From Vibrio harveyi NBRC 15634 = ATCC 14126 = KCTC 12724 (GTDB lineage Bacteria; Pseudomonadota; Gammaproteobacteria; Enterobacterales; Vibrionaceae), in the NCBI RefSeq assembly GCF_001591145.1, contig NZ_BCUF01000025.1:18660-82659 (forward strand): a stretch of DNA of 64,000 nucleotides. The letters are read 5' to 3'. The notes below the pieces were generated by a model. The model ran no database searches, was not told the origin of the DNA, and saw only the letters and a list, made by a program, of their open reading frames with translations. The translations under genes and the position numbers were made by a program. Positions 26,136 to 36,617 of this stretch are shown here, one piece after another (positions within the stretch are counted from its first letter, which is position 1; every line of letters starts with the position of its first letter).

Positions 26136-27257
26136 TTAATTTTCATTTTGTTCTGCTATGCCAACTAAACGGAAATAGCTTCTCTTTGCATCTCCGTCGG
26201 AGATCAATTCCGCCAGTAATTCCGGCAGAGGCATTCCACACCAACGAATAATCTGTTCGATGGAGTAAGAAACTGGTGAATGAGGCTCACTTTCTCTAAA
26301 GAAGTCTGCCACCTTTTGTAACTGTTCAATCGCTTGTTCGCGTGATTGCATATTTGTTATTAGCAATTCGCTGTTGTTAGCTGACTGGCTTGTGACCGTA
26401 GTCGGCTCGTTAGATTCCATATCAGCCTCTTCAATCACCTCTTTCGGTGCCTGAAAGCGGTCACCAAGCAAATGCTTTAATGCCGAGTGTATTGAATCAA
26501 GCTTTTTTGAGATGTAAGAACTTGGGGTAACGTCTCCAACAGCATCATCAAGCTTTTGACTAAATTGGTTAAATGCCCTTATGCCGAACTCAAGATCAGT
26601 GATCAAAGTCCTGTAAAACTCATCAGAGGTGGATTTAACGGTATCGCTGATTTTCGACAGTTCCACAGCACCTTGCTCGACTTTGTAACGTCGTTTATCT
26701 TCATCAAGTCGCTCTAATTCGATGGCTTGTTGGTATTCCCAAAATGCGTAAGCTTGCTCTACCCCCATATCCGTAAGCGGAATCGAAGCCAGTGGAAAAA
26801 TTAAGGTACCTTCACTTTCGATACCGTTTAATCCAATGATTGCAGAAATACGAGTCTCGATTCCGTCTTCATCAGGCATGGGATGCAGCTGTTCCCAGAA
26901 ATGATCAATAAAGTGTGATGCTATCTCGTATCCGATCCCCATTCCGCGAAAGCCATAAATACGTGTCAGCGCCTCAATCAGCCAAGCGACAAGCTCCAAA
27001 TCCTTTGACTGAGAAGTCAGAACTTCTGGAACTTCATCAATGAAAACACGCCAAAGGTTGGTGTGGCTGAGTATGCTTTCTTCTTCAATAATGGCGTTAC
27101 GCTCTGTATTGCGCGCAGCCATCCTGTGGTCTTTTAATCTGTAATAAGCAGATTGAGGAGATACGTCCTCACGAGGGTCCACGCCCGTTGGTTGATCAGC
27201 AGAGACAGGTTGTAGTACTGGTTCTAACCACTCGAACGCTTTGATTAGGTCATCCAC
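26136..27257 (-). CDS. tssA: TssA (ImpA N-terminal domain)
   Basis: A 373-aa TssA assembly protein. The ImpA N-terminal domain covers about the first 130 residues (WLEPVLQPVSADQPTGVDPRED, in part), with the conserved ARNTERNAI and DLELVAWLIEALTRIYGFRG blocks. The C-terminal end (LQKVADFFRESEPHSPV, then YSIEQIIRW) is typical of the class that ends in an ImpA-C type region. The start is GTG 27257 with GAGGAG at proper distance, overlapping the end of pppA by eight bases. Confidence 0.9.
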   Translation of the reverse strand: MDDLIKAFEWLEPVLQPVSADQPTGVDPREDVSPQSAYYRLKDHRMAARNTERNAIIEEESILSHTNLWRVFIDEVPEVLTSQSKDLELVAWLIEALTRIYGFRGMGIGYEIASHFIDHFWEQLHPMPDEDGIETRISAIIGLNGIESEGTLIFPLASIPLTDMGVEQAYAFWEYQQAIELERLDEDKRRYKVEQGAVELSKISDTVKSTSDEFYRTLITDLEFGIRAFNQFSQKLDDAVGDVTPSSYISKKLDSIHSALKHLLGDRFQAPKEVIEEADMESNEPTTVTSQSANNSELLITNMQSREQAIEQLQKVADFFRESEPHSPVSYSIEQIIRWCGMPLPELLAELISDGDAKRSYFRLVGIAEQNEN

Positions 27258-28044
27258 GCACTTTACTCCTCAAGAAAACAGGAATGGTCGCGTCATCTTG
27301 CTGATTTTCAGCTATTTCATTTTGATCACAGCATACTTTGACCAACGCGCATGTGACGTTGTCACTAGCACCTCGAACTAACGCAGAGTGCATCAAGGCT
27401 AACCCTGCTTGATTGACTGAATCAGCATAGAGCGTGTTGTGTATCTCGTCATTGGTCAGTTCTTTAGAGAGCCCGTCGCTACACAACAGAAATTGATCAC
27501 CGTTCGAGAGCTGACCGGATATTTGGTCTATCGTTACTATTTCATCGACACCTATCGCACGAGTTATGACGTTAGCTAATGGGTGTGATTCTGCATCCTC
27601 AATCGCTAATAACCCTTGTTCGACCAGATCCATAACTTGGCTGTGATCTCTTGTTTTTTGCGTGAAGCTCCCTTCTCTCAGTTGGTATATACGGCTATCC
27701 CCAACCCACAAACAATGAAAATACCCGTCCTGCATAAATAACAGTACAAGTGTTGTCCCCATCGTTTTACCTTCTAAATGCTCTTTTGCGTAATCAAAGA
27801 TCTCTTTGTTTGCTTGCTGAATAACACCTCTCAACTCATCAATGTGGGTTGTCTTATTGTCTTTTGCATAGCGGGCAATCTTATCGACCAACATCTGACT
27901 GGCGATGTCTCCTGCACAATGACCACCCATACCATCTGCTACGACCCACAAACCAAGTTCGGACATATCAAGTAATGCATCTTCGTTATATGGACGGACC
28001 TTTCCTGGATGAGTCCTCGAAAAAGTAAAGTAATTCCAATTCAT
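27250..28044 (-). CDS. pppA: PppA, PP2C-type protein phosphatase
   Basis: A 264-aa PP2C-family phosphatase with metal-binding motifs VRPYNEDA, VVADGMGGH, LLCSDGLS and GASDNVT. In the threonine-phosphorylation pathway it reverses PpkA action on the FHA protein and so limits T6SS firing. ATG 28044 is preferred because it gives the family start (MNWNYFTFSRTHPGKVR); an ATG 39 bases upstream inside tagF is possible. The kinase is encoded on the divergent plus-strand unit. Confidence 0.93.
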   Translation of the reverse strand: MNWNYFTFSRTHPGKVRPYNEDALLDMSELGLWVVADGMGGHCAGDIASQMLVDKIARYAKDNKTTHIDELRGVIQQANKEIFDYAKEHLEGKTMGTTLVLLFMQDGYFHCLWVGDSRIYQLREGSFTQKTRDHSQVMDLVEQGLLAIEDAESHPLANVITRAIGVDEIVTIDQISGQLSNGDQFLLCSDGLSKELTNDEIHNTLYADSVNQAGLALMHSALVRGASDNVTCALVKVCCDQNEIAENQQDDATIPVFLRSKVRG

Positions 28045-28054
28045 TCGCTGATAC

Positions 28055-28750
28055 CTACCAGTTCCACTCTTGCCAGTTTCCATCTAACATTGCCGCATAT
28101 TGACCTATTGAAGGCAGTCCCGACGTAATCAGCATACAGGGCGATATAGTTGCCGACCCTTCAGTCCACCAAAAACAAGGTTTTTTGTATTCCTTACCTA
28201 ATATCTGATTTAAAAGACCATTCGCAGATAACTGTGGGGTGTTCTCATAAATGGTTGAAAGTTTGCTTTTGTAATGTACTAACGGTACTTCTGCCGTAGG
28301 AACATCATCTAAAACTGTCTTATCCGAGTCAGTGAGTCTTCGAGCCCATGCATCAAATACAAAGTCGTCATTGAGTACAGCGACGGCAAGATCTTGACTA
28401 TTTTGAGTCCACTGACTCTGTTCCCAATAATCCACAGCACTCCCTTCGACTGGTCTCACAACAGTGAAAAAGAAGTAGCGTCCCGCAGAGTCAACACTCG
28501 GTATGACACTCCCAATGTAAGTTGCGTCTTCCATGTAGGAGATATCCAGTGCAAAGTGCCAAATTGGAGCCGTGAGAAAGTATTGATGCCATCCTTCGCC
28601 CAATTGTTCTCGACTAACAGCTATTATTGCTTGCTGCCAATCATGCCATCGTTCAGTAAACTCTTGAGAAAGCCCATTTTTAACAAAATCCCCTTTCGCA
28701 GGCATTTTTCCAATGTAGCCCCAACAGGGTGTTATAGCGTTTGAGGACAT
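28055..28750 (-). CDS. tagF: TagF, post-translational T6SS repressor
   Basis: A 231-aa TagF (ImpM/DUF2094 family) protein. The N-terminus CWGYIGKMPAKGDFVKNGL is the family signature, followed by WHDWQQAII and the VIPSVDSAGRYF block. TagF restrains assembly independently of phosphorylation, and in P. aeruginosa it acts through Fha. In some bacteria it is fused to PppA; here the two genes are adjacent. Its ATG lies inside the last codons of tssM (19-base overlap). Confidence 0.93.
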   Translation of the reverse strand: MSSNAITPCWGYIGKMPAKGDFVKNGLSQEFTERWHDWQQAIIAVSREQLGEGWHQYFLTAPIWHFALDISYMEDATYIGSVIPSVDSAGRYFFFTVVRPVEGSAVDYWEQSQWTQNSQDLAVAVLNDDFVFDAWARRLTDSDKTVLDDVPTAEVPLVHYKSKLSTIYENTPQLSANGLLNQILGKEYKKPCFWWTEGSATISPCMLITSGLPSIGQYAAMLDGNWQEWNW

Positions 28751-31700
28751 CGAAAACTCTCCATCTCGTTAGACCAAAACGGGTTGATCGCACTTGAAGG
28801 GATGAGTTCCAGTTGAACTTTGTTTCCTTTCAAATCGATCATAACGATATTGTCATTTCGCGACTCTGGACGCGCTTTTAGCGATTGATCAAGTAATTTG
28901 AAAATACCCCACTCACCTTCGTAGGTATGTGCAATCTCGCGTTTTGATTCTGGTGGAGTAAAGACGATTCGAGTTTGGTCTTGCCCTGCGGGCCAGCTTA
29001 ATGACTTCGCGCGAGCAGGACCGTGCTTATAGACTAAATCTTGCCCACCCAGCTCCAGTACAAAACGAGTAATATGCTGATCTAAATAAACAGGTTTCAT
29101 TCCAAATTCGACGCGCAAAGAATTGTCCGGCTCAAAGAAAGTTTGTCTTATCCGTTTGGCTTTCTGGAATACTGCGAGTGTTTCTGGACGAACACCAATC
29201 TCTTTTTCAAGCTTCCAACGTCGAGTTGAAGTGTCTACAAATGGTTCTAAATACTCCTTAAAGAAGGCATCCATGGTTCCGCCGTAACCGAAAAACCGCT
29301 TAAAATCTTTGAGGCGAACTTCCTTCGAGGCATTAGGAACAAATGGATAGCGACCAGCAATTGAGCTTCGATATGGTTTAACCACCTTTGTTAACCATAA
29401 TTGATTCAAGTGATCTTTAGACCCATTCTCTGCAAACTTAACTGACTCTTGAGACAGTTCTCCTAACCATTGATTAAATGGCTTTGGTAACAACTCCCTT
29501 GCACGTTCAAACGACGCAGCAACATCTTGGGTAACTGTTCCATCGAGAATGCTCTTGTATGCAATTTTTTGATTGTTACCCGAACTTGATAAATCAGACA
29601 GGTAAGAGCGCAAATTGACCATTGCTGTCTGAATATCTTCAAAATCTTGTTCATCCAAACGTAAGATTTCAGTAAAGTGGGATTCGACTTCTTTACCTGG
29701 CAAGGAAACATTAAAGCTATTCTCTTCAGGTAAATACATATCTAACTTGTCAGCGGTATTGGAAAACTTCACTTTAGCAACCTTCCCTGCCACCTCTGAC
29801 GCCGCTTTTTGGTTCTCTGACAAGACAACTTTGGTCAAACCAACCTCTTTTTGAATCGCACGCAATAATGATTCAATTGGTCTCTCAACCCCCGACAACA
29901 CTCTTGCTTGAGTAGAGGCTAGATCAAGGGTTGGCGCTTGCTTAAGCTGAATGTCTTCAATTAAGTTTTTCCACTCATTCACATAATCTTGGTAGTAACG
30001 TGCTTGTACACCCTGGATTGCACTTGCTTGGTCAATTTCATGCGCTTTTAAATCGTCTCCATATACCCAGTTCTCTTCCATTAACCCTTTCACAGTGCGG
30101 TTAATTTGAATTTGGAAAATGCTGTGAAACCCGTTATACGTGTAAAAACCGGAGATCCCTTGAGACAGTGGTTTACCGCTCATTCGCTCAAATTGTTCTA
30201 ACCCTTTTGGTCCCAGAACGTCTGTTAATCTGAATGACGGCACATGACTTTTTGAAAATTGTAACTTCATGCGTTGGTAAGCACGCTCAGGCAAAGACAT
30301 TTGAGTTAACACTTCTCGAGCACTCTCTACAGCTGAGTCATTAAATGAGAAGCCTCTTTCGTTGCTTTCCAGAAGGTTATTAGTGTGCGTCATTAGACGG
30401 TCTCTTAGTGATTCATTAAGAGCGCCTGGATAATGTCTTTCAAAATAAAAGCCAAACCACGCTAATACTTCTTCTTGTTGATACTTTTCTGGGTTAAACA
30501 ACATTAGGTAAGTTTTAAGCGTTTCGTATAGATACTGACGATGCTCTTGGTTTCCTTCCATCTCTGAAATCAGGCTATCAAGCACCAGAGGAGCGAAGTG
30601 TTTGGTTAGAGCAGACGTGTAGGCGTTATTTGCCGCTTGAGAGACTTTGTCGCCCTGATACAAACCAAACTTCTTTATTGAATCCGAATTTCCGTAGTCG
30701 CTTTGCTTTCCCAAAGGTAAAGTCATGATTCGGTCGAGTGTTTCTATCGCGCTGATAATGTCTGATTCAAAATCTAAACTATCTGCACCGATCATTGCTT
30801 TTATATGATCCGTCTCTTTGTTGGTTTGGGTGATAAGTGTCGAGTTCCATTGATAACTCATAAACCACGTTCCAATCGCTCCGCATAACGCGACCGCACA
30901 GCCGATGTAAACGCCTCGATGGAGCCAACTGGATTGCTTTTGATAATGACGATTGACTGTCCCAAGCAGTTGCTCTTTGAAGATGACTTGATCAAACAAG
31001 CTTCTAACGAAATAGCTGTGAGATCCGTGGTGCTGAGCAGATAAACCTAACTTCCCTAGCCCTAGCCCGCTGCTCGATTCGTTCATTAGCCGGCTAACAG
31101 GGATACCGTCTTGAACCGAGCTAACCATAAACACGCCTCGAATAAGGGTGGGCTCTTCAAAGCTGTTCTGAGCAAATATTTCTGTAAGGAATTCATCTAG
31201 GTTTGCTTGAAGCACTCGAAGTTGCTTTGGAAATTCAAAGATCATCGCGCGCTTATCAAGATCATCCTCTGTTTCCAGAATGCGCAGCATTCGGGCGTCC
31301 AATCGCTCAAGTAGATGATGAAACTCTTTATTGAAAAGAGAAACGACACCGCGCTCATCTTCGCAATCTTTTGGGAACATAAAACCGAATAGCTCTTCAC
31401 GCTCTTCTTTGCTCAGATCCGCGAAAAACTCATTAAACCCCGCCACCAGATCCATTTTTGTAAGAAGAACGTAAATTGGAAACTGCATACCCAGTTGGTT
31501 TTTTAGTTCCTGTAAACGAGACTTTATCGCCCTTGCATGCAGGCTCCTTTCCGTGCGTGTTTGCGACATAATGCTAGCTAAGCTGATTGTCACAATTGCG
31601 CCGTTAATTGGTCTCTGTGTTCGATATTTTTTTAACAGCCCAAGAAATCCATGCCATGCCTTAGCATCAACTTTTTCTTGGCTATCTTGTGTCGTATAAC

Positions 31701-32250
31701 GACCAGCGGTATCAACAAGAACCGCTTTGTTTGCAAACCACCAATCACAATGGCGTGTTCCCCCAACACCTGCAACAGAGTCCGAACCTAATGAATCCGC
31801 TAACGGAAACTCCAACCCAGATTGCTTAAGAACTGTCGTTTTACCTGTACCAGGAGGACCAATCAGTACATACCAAGGTAATTCGTATAAGCTACGTTTA
31901 CCTTTATGTGTTTTGGTAACCACTTTGATTGCCTGCTCTATTCTGTCTTGCAGCACATTAATTTCTGAGGCAGCTTCTTTATCAGATTGCGAATCCACCT
32001 CTAACAGGCTTTGAATTGTTTCGTCTTCTTTTACTTTTTGCTTATGTTGCTTTGTAAGATTGAACACACCCCAAACGAAAACTAATACCAGGATGCTAAC
32101 CAAACGCTGAAAGTCAGTTTTTAAGGGCTCATATCCCGCAACAGTGATGAGGGGACCTACGACCCAAATAAAAATTGAGCACGCAGCAACACCGACTAAA
32201 CCGATAAACCAACGTTGAGTAAATATTCTGCCTACTTCTCGGATACTCAT
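28732..32250 (-). CDS. tssM: TssM membrane complex protein (IcmF)
   Basis: An 1172-aa IcmF-family protein that spans the inner membrane and periplasm and joins TssJ and TssL. Two membrane helices lie near residues 13-38 and 48-65, and a third near 433-455. Between them is a cytoplasmic GTPase-like domain with Walker A GPPGTGKT (131-138) and VDTAGRYTTQDS. The periplasmic part holds the IcmF-related domain and the C-terminal beta domain that binds TssJ. An intact Walker A is found only in some TssM proteins. Confidence 0.96.
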   Translation of the reverse strand: MSIREVGRIFTQRWFIGLVGVAACSIFIWVVGPLITVAGYEPLKTDFQRLVSILVLVFVWGVFNLTKQHKQKVKEDETIQSLLEVDSQSDKEAASEINVLQDRIEQAIKVVTKTHKGKRSLYELPWYVLIGPPGTGKTTVLKQSGLEFPLADSLGSDSVAGVGGTRHCDWWFANKAVLVDTAGRYTTQDSQEKVDAKAWHGFLGLLKKYRTQRPINGAIVTISLASIMSQTRTERSLHARAIKSRLQELKNQLGMQFPIYVLLTKMDLVAGFNEFFADLSKEEREELFGFMFPKDCEDERGVVSLFNKEFHHLLERLDARMLRILETEDDLDKRAMIFEFPKQLRVLQANLDEFLTEIFAQNSFEEPTLIRGVFMVSSVQDGIPVSRLMNESSSGLGLGKLGLSAQHHGSHSYFVRSLFDQVIFKEQLLGTVNRHYQKQSSWLHRGVYIGCAVALCGAIGTWFMSYQWNSTLITQTNKETDHIKAMIGADSLDFESDIISAIETLDRIMTLPLGKQSDYGNSDSIKKFGLYQGDKVSQAANNAYTSALTKHFAPLVLDSLISEMEGNQEHRQYLYETLKTYLMLFNPEKYQQEEVLAWFGFYFERHYPGALNESLRDRLMTHTNNLLESNERGFSFNDSAVESAREVLTQMSLPERAYQRMKLQFSKSHVPSFRLTDVLGPKGLEQFERMSGKPLSQGISGFYTYNGFHSIFQIQINRTVKGLMEENWVYGDDLKAHEIDQASAIQGVQARYYQDYVNEWKNLIEDIQLKQAPTLDLASTQARVLSGVERPIESLLRAIQKEVGLTKVVLSENQKAASEVAGKVAKVKFSNTADKLDMYLPEENSFNVSLPGKEVESHFTEILRLDEQDFEDIQTAMVNLRSYLSDLSSSGNNQKIAYKSILDGTVTQDVAASFERARELLPKPFNQWLGELSQESVKFAENGSKDHLNQLWLTKVVKPYRSSIAGRYPFVPNASKEVRLKDFKRFFGYGGTMDAFFKEYLEPFVDTSTRRWKLEKEIGVRPETLAVFQKAKRIRQTFFEPDNSLRVEFGMKPVYLDQHITRFVLELGGQDLVYKHGPARAKSLSWPAGQDQTRIVFTPPESKREIAHTYEGEWGIFKLLDQSLKARPESRNDNIVMIDLKGNKVQLELIPSSAINPFWSNEMESFRCPQTL

Positions 32251-32264
32251 TTATCTCACTTTCC

Positions 32265-33557
32265 TTAGTTTGCAACCATAAGGTCAATTTCGATTCGGCG
32301 GTTAAGCGCACGATTTTCATCAGTAGAGTTTTCAGCAAGGGGTCTTGCATCACCAAGCCCTTCAGGAAGGACTCTTCCTTCCAGTGCACTGTTCGCAATC
32401 AACTGTTCAGACATCGCCGTTGCACGAGCAAGGGAAAGATGCCAATTGGACGGATATTTACTGGTAAAAATAGGGTTATCGTCAGTATGTCCAGTGACCA
32501 AAATCTTCCCTTCGGTTGTTTCTAAAGTGCGAGACAACTTAGATATAACAGGTTGGATATATTCAACGACTTCCGCACTACCTGACTCAAACAAGTCTTG
32601 AGCTTTGAGAGAAATCCGAACTCTGTCGGATAGAGCCTCAACAGTCACCAGTTCTTTATTTATCTCGGTTGCTAGATACATAGAAACGCGTTCAGCAACT
32701 TTTATTACTTGAGAATCGGACGTAGGAGCCATCTCTGTTTGATTAGGTGAGATGAGATTAATTAAACTGGCAAAGGTTTGATTTGAAGCCTTGTTAAGGT
32801 CATAGCTGAAGAACATAAAGATACAGACCAATATTGCCAATGTGACAGAGCAAACCACCCATAAAGGCGCACGTTCCGCCACTTGCGAACCATTTAACAA
32901 ACGGCTTTCAATATTGTCGCTTAAGCGTTGCTGTAACCCTCGACCGTTTGACTTTAAAACGCTAACAACTTGCTTTCTCAAACGACGGTGTGTTTCCAGA
33001 CCATTTTTTTCTAATCGATATTGCCCTACGAAACCTAAAGACATACACACATACATGAGTTCCAAGAGATCAAGCTGAGTCTCAGGGAATGACATGCATG
33101 TTTCTAAATGCTGAAAAAACGCCTCCCCACCTTGACTGCTAGAATAGAAAGAGGTCAGCAACGAGTCGTGACTCCATGTCGATTGGCTACCCCAATTTGT
33201 ATTCAAAACTGCTTCATCGATTGCGCAGCATAAGCAGTAACGAGCAGTATCTATTGTTTCCAGATTTATGTTTTGTTGACGTAGTCGGTTTTCGTAGTCT
33301 CTTAACTTTTGTGCCAACGTTTCTTTTAAAAACAAGACGTCAGAGTGACTCGCTGTTGCTCGAATCTGTCCAATAATAGAAAGTATGCCATTAGCTTCAG
33401 CTAAAATCGGGTTGCTGCCAAATGCGACCACTGAGTCATTGTTGACCACTTCAGGATTCTTTGAGATCACAACTGTACTATCGGCAGATTTTGGTACTGA
33501 GATATTAGCGTTTGTTGGTCTTCCACCTGGTGTTGGCTTTATTATTGTCTGTTCCAT
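32265..33557 (-). CDS. tssL: TssL (DotU) with C-terminal OmpA-like domain
   Basis: A 430-aa TssL. The DotU cytoplasmic domain includes the RYCLCCAIDEAVLNTNWG block and LLELMYVCMSLGFVGQYR. One membrane helix lies near 225-247 (LWVVCSVTLAILVCIFMFF). The C-terminal OmpA-like peptidoglycan-binding domain includes ILVTGHTDDNP, LSLARATAMS and NRRIEIDL. The extended form anchors the membrane complex to peptidoglycan, so no separate TagL gene is needed. It lies between tssK and tssM with short gaps. Confidence 0.96.
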   Translation of the reverse strand: MEQTIIKPTPGGRPTNANISVPKSADSTVVISKNPEVVNNDSVVAFGSNPILAEANGILSIIGQIRATASHSDVLFLKETLAQKLRDYENRLRQQNINLETIDTARYCLCCAIDEAVLNTNWGSQSTWSHDSLLTSFYSSSQGGEAFFQHLETCMSFPETQLDLLELMYVCMSLGFVGQYRLEKNGLETHRRLRKQVVSVLKSNGRGLQQRLSDNIESRLLNGSQVAERAPLWVVCSVTLAILVCIFMFFSYDLNKASNQTFASLINLISPNQTEMAPTSDSQVIKVAERVSMYLATEINKELVTVEALSDRVRISLKAQDLFESGSAEVVEYIQPVISKLSRTLETTEGKILVTGHTDDNPIFTSKYPSNWHLSLARATAMSEQLIANSALEGRVLPEGLGDARPLAENSTDENRALNRRIEIDLMVAN

Positions 33558-33571
33558 AATGACGTAACCTG

Positions 33572-34897
33572 TTATTGGTTAATGCTCCATAGCTCTATGT
33601 CTGAATTCGGGAATTGACCAGATAGCTGAAGAGCAATACCGCCACTCTCTTGGAGACGAACCCAGAATGGTCCTTTCTTAATCACTTCAAAATACACATA
33701 CCCCGTTTGATAAGGGATCTGTCGAGGAACAACATTGAGTGGTGCAACGTTAATACCGTTGATTTGATTATTTATAAGATCTCTAATTTGTTCTGCTGGT
33801 CCCAACTTGAGTTGAGCTGGTACCAAACGTCTAATCTCATCAGTACTTGTATCTGCTTTTACTGCCAAAACAAACTGGCTTGATTCAAGAAGTCGCTTAT
33901 CAGGTAACGGTGTCACTCGAATACCAAGTTGTCGAACCTCCAAAGGAAGTTTATTAGCCGTCTGATCTAGAACAACACTCAGGTATTGGCTTAACACCTG
34001 ATTAAGCTCTGAAATCGTAGAGGTCAGATTTGAGTGTTCATAATCAATAAGCAAAGGAGCGCGCTTATTTTTACTCGAAAAAGTCGACAACTCACCAACA
34101 TATCCTCGTAATAGCGTGACAAAATCTAAAGGGTGAACTTGTTCTAACTGCCCCAGATGTCTAAGAATCGTTTCGTAGCGATTGAGCATTTGAAGCATGA
34201 TGAAATCGACAGCTGAAGCAGATGCCGCTTTACCTTGCACTAAACGTTGAGAAACCACATCAGCACGGATTTTTGTCATTCCCGTTACATTTTTTAGGCA
34301 AGCCAACATTGCTTGATCTTTAAGCACATTGAGATGTGGCGGCGTATACTCTTCATCAAGAAGAATTGCGCCTTCCGCAGTGACTTCTTTAATTTTAAGA
34401 ATCGGTAACTCAACAAAACCTGACAAGTTGTCATTGCTTACTTTAAGCGCAACATTCAACGACGCCACTTGAATGCGCTCTTCATCCTGACCAGTTTGCA
34501 CGTCTATAACGTCTAGATCGTTTAACACATATCTGCTGACAACACCTTCACTAACATCCGCAATCGTTTTTTCTTTAAGGCTCGATGAAGCAACGACCAC
34601 TTTAACTAATGTGTTTTGAGTTCCCTTTTCAACCAGTAATGGCGGAAGAACTTCATTAACGTTCTGCAATTCAATAAGAGTCATATCAGGAAGAATCGCT
34701 TCGAGTTTCTCGATTTCTACCACGCCTTCTTTCAGACTGTTCGGGTTTATACGAACTTGATACACGCCCCAATTATAAGGCTGTTGAAAACGGTTCAATC
34801 CCTTAAACTCATGCTCAAATGCACGCTCGCTTTGCTGGAAATGTTGAGGACGTAAAAACATCCCCTCACACCATGCTGTGTGGGAGTAATCTGCCAT
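33572..34897 (-). CDS. tssK: TssK baseplate-membrane connector
   Basis: A 441-aa TssK (VasE/ImpJ family) trimeric protein that ties the baseplate wedges to TssL/TssM. The start VAWCEGM-like block is seen as HTAWCEGMFLRPQHFQQSER, followed by NWGVYQVRINPNSL. The C-terminal half contains RLVPAQLKLGPAEQIRDLI, a conserved family stretch. Length is normal. Confidence 0.95.
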   Translation of the reverse strand: MADYSHTAWCEGMFLRPQHFQQSERAFEHEFKGLNRFQQPYNWGVYQVRINPNSLKEGVVEIEKLEAILPDMTLIELQNVNEVLPPLLVEKGTQNTLVKVVVASSSLKEKTIADVSEGVVSRYVLNDLDVIDVQTGQDEERIQVASLNVALKVSNDNLSGFVELPILKIKEVTAEGAILLDEEYTPPHLNVLKDQAMLACLKNVTGMTKIRADVVSQRLVQGKAASASAVDFIMLQMLNRYETILRHLGQLEQVHPLDFVTLLRGYVGELSTFSSKNKRAPLLIDYEHSNLTSTISELNQVLSQYLSVVLDQTANKLPLEVRQLGIRVTPLPDKRLLESSQFVLAVKADTSTDEIRRLVPAQLKLGPAEQIRDLINNQINGINVAPLNVVPRQIPYQTGYVYFEVIKKGPFWVRLQESGGIALQLSGQFPNSDIELWSINQ

Positions 34898-34917
34898 TGT
34901 TTAGTCGCCAAGTGAGG

Positions 34918-35373
34918 TTATTTAACGAATATAGAAAGGTCGTCTAGGTGAATTTGGTAAGTGTTGTAACCTGTCTGGTCTACCTTAATCACCTGCCTCC
35001 AATTGGAGTTTTCGATGTCACGGAATGCCGCGACTAAACCTAAATACTGAGTTTTTGGTGACATGCTTGCGTGATAAATATCTTCCTGACCAGGCGTTAA
35101 AGAAATTTCATATTTGTTCACTAAATCAGGACCTAAAACCGTGTCATAGCTTTCGTACAGCGAAAAGAAATCCTGACTTTCAAAGACGGTTGAAGATGTC
35201 AATTCAAACACATAAATCACAACAGGCGACGGTCTGCCATTTGAATCTGGGTTGATATTATGTTTGGCGGTGAGCGCTAAATCAGCATAGGGATCAACTA
35301 CTAGGTTTGCCGCTGAACAACCAACTAAAACTGCCGTAATAAATAGAAGTAAGGTCTTCATTATTGTTTTCAT
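34918..35373 (-). CDS. tssJ: TssJ outer-membrane lipoprotein
   Basis: A 151-aa lipoprotein with lipobox LVGC (Cys at residue 19 from the chosen start). TssJ anchors TssM to the outer membrane. Family features are RPSPVVIYVFELTSSTVFES, DFFSLYE and a short beta-rich C-terminus. Three ATG codons in a row open the gene; the third (35373) is chosen because AAGGA then lies six bases away. It follows tagH closely. Confidence 0.92.
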   Translation of the reverse strand: MKTIMKTLLLFITAVLVGCSAANLVVDPYADLALTAKHNINPDSNGRPSPVVIYVFELTSSTVFESQDFFSLYESYDTVLGPDLVNKYEISLTPGQEDIYHASMSPKTQYLGLVAAFRDIENSNWRQVIKVDQTGYNTYQIHLDDLSIFVK

Positions 35374-35382
35374 CATCATTCC

Positions 35383-36555
35383 TTAATTTTTACTTCTCAG
35401 TGCATTTTCATAATGCTTTGCAAAATCTTCCAAATAAAAAGGTGATTCCTTATTTATAATTTCATCCGTTAATTGATAATGAATACCTTCAAATTTCTTC
35501 CAGCTTTGAGCATATTTTCTTGCTGGAATTATTTTATTGAAGAAACTATCACTTGACATTGCATCGGAGTAAATACTTGATGGCTCAACTAACGACATAA
35601 CACTTGAAACGGTACCTTCGACACCTTTCATCAACGCTTTTTCATGGTTTTCTATATCAACAAATGCTTCTTTAATTGCTATGTCTGCTCGCATAAAACT
35701 AGCAGTGTTTCGGTTGTATAAATTATGAATAGCATCTTCTAAATTAGCGGAAAACTTTAATGGATTATTTTCTGACTTTCGAAAAGCGGTATGGTTTAAA
35801 CGATTATTTTGTTTAAACTCAGCTCGATTATGTAATGTTTCCATTAAGCCCAGTAGCATCAAAGAAAACGACTGGCCTAGTTGCTCGAACCACTGTTCGC
35901 TATTTTCGTCTGGAACCATATTTGGGTTGATACCCAGACCTCTGACGAAGGCTTGTTGGTTTTTGCTTTCATTTTTTACCAAAGGCTTCGGAGCGCTAAT
36001 CGGGGTAGACGCATGAGGGGATACTTCTTCAACACTCGGCTCTTGTGCTTCTAAAAAGTCATCCATCAGACCAATATCAAGCTGAAACTCAGAAGGTGCA
36101 CTGTCTCTTAACAGATCCGCTGCGTTCAAGCCAAACTCATCATGAGTTAAATTTCGGTCTACATCACCAACAGCTAACTCATTGATAGTATTGTGTACTA
36201 TATTGCTATTATCGATAATTCTTTCTTCTAAACTTACTTGAATTTGATAATCGCCGAGGGCCACGACATCGCCATGGTTGAGTGCCAATTCATTTCCTTG
36301 ACCAACCGGCGTCACGGCATTATTTACAAAGGTACCATTAGTCGATAAGTCTTTAATCAAGTACTTTTCACCAAATTTGATCAGTTCACCATGCTTACTT
36401 GATATGACTCTTTCAGGGTCAGGCAATGTCCAATCACACTGTTCAGAGCGCCCAAAACTGACCTTATCATGTTCACCTGTCGCATCAAAAACGAACTCAG
36501 TGTCAATCTCTGGAGTGAACTTATGAAAACTTGTAATGGTTAAAACCAACGTCAT
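35383..36555 (-). CDS. tagH: TagH, FHA-domain T6SS protein (Fha)
   Basis: A 390-aa protein with an N-terminal FHA domain (about 30-100): FGRSEQCDW, ISSKHGELI and KDLSTNGTFVNN. The conserved Arg, Ser, His and Asn for phosphothreonine binding are all present. A low-complexity linker leads to a C-terminal helical domain (FSLMLLGLMETLHNRAEFK). In threonine-phosphorylation-controlled systems Fha is the substrate of PpkA and triggers assembly. It is the first gene of the 16-gene minus-strand unit, with GAGG six bases before ATG 36555. Confidence 0.93.
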   Translation of the reverse strand: MTLVLTITSFHKFTPEIDTEFVFDATGEHDKVSFGRSEQCDWTLPDPERVISSKHGELIKFGEKYLIKDLSTNGTFVNNAVTPVGQGNELALNHGDVVALGDYQIQVSLEERIIDNSNIVHNTINELAVGDVDRNLTHDEFGLNAADLLRDSAPSEFQLDIGLMDDFLEAQEPSVEEVSPHASTPISAPKPLVKNESKNQQAFVRGLGINPNMVPDENSEQWFEQLGQSFSLMLLGLMETLHNRAEFKQNNRLNHTAFRKSENNPLKFSANLEDAIHNLYNRNTASFMRADIAIKEAFVDIENHEKALMKGVEGTVSSVMSLVEPSSIYSDAMSSDSFFNKIIPARKYAQSWKKFEGIHYQLTDEIINKESPFYLEDFAKHYENALRSKN

Positions 36556-36617
36556 GTAAACCTCGCCAAAGGAACTGCTTAATATATAAATTTAGTTCTT
36601 AATAGTTAGGCGACCAC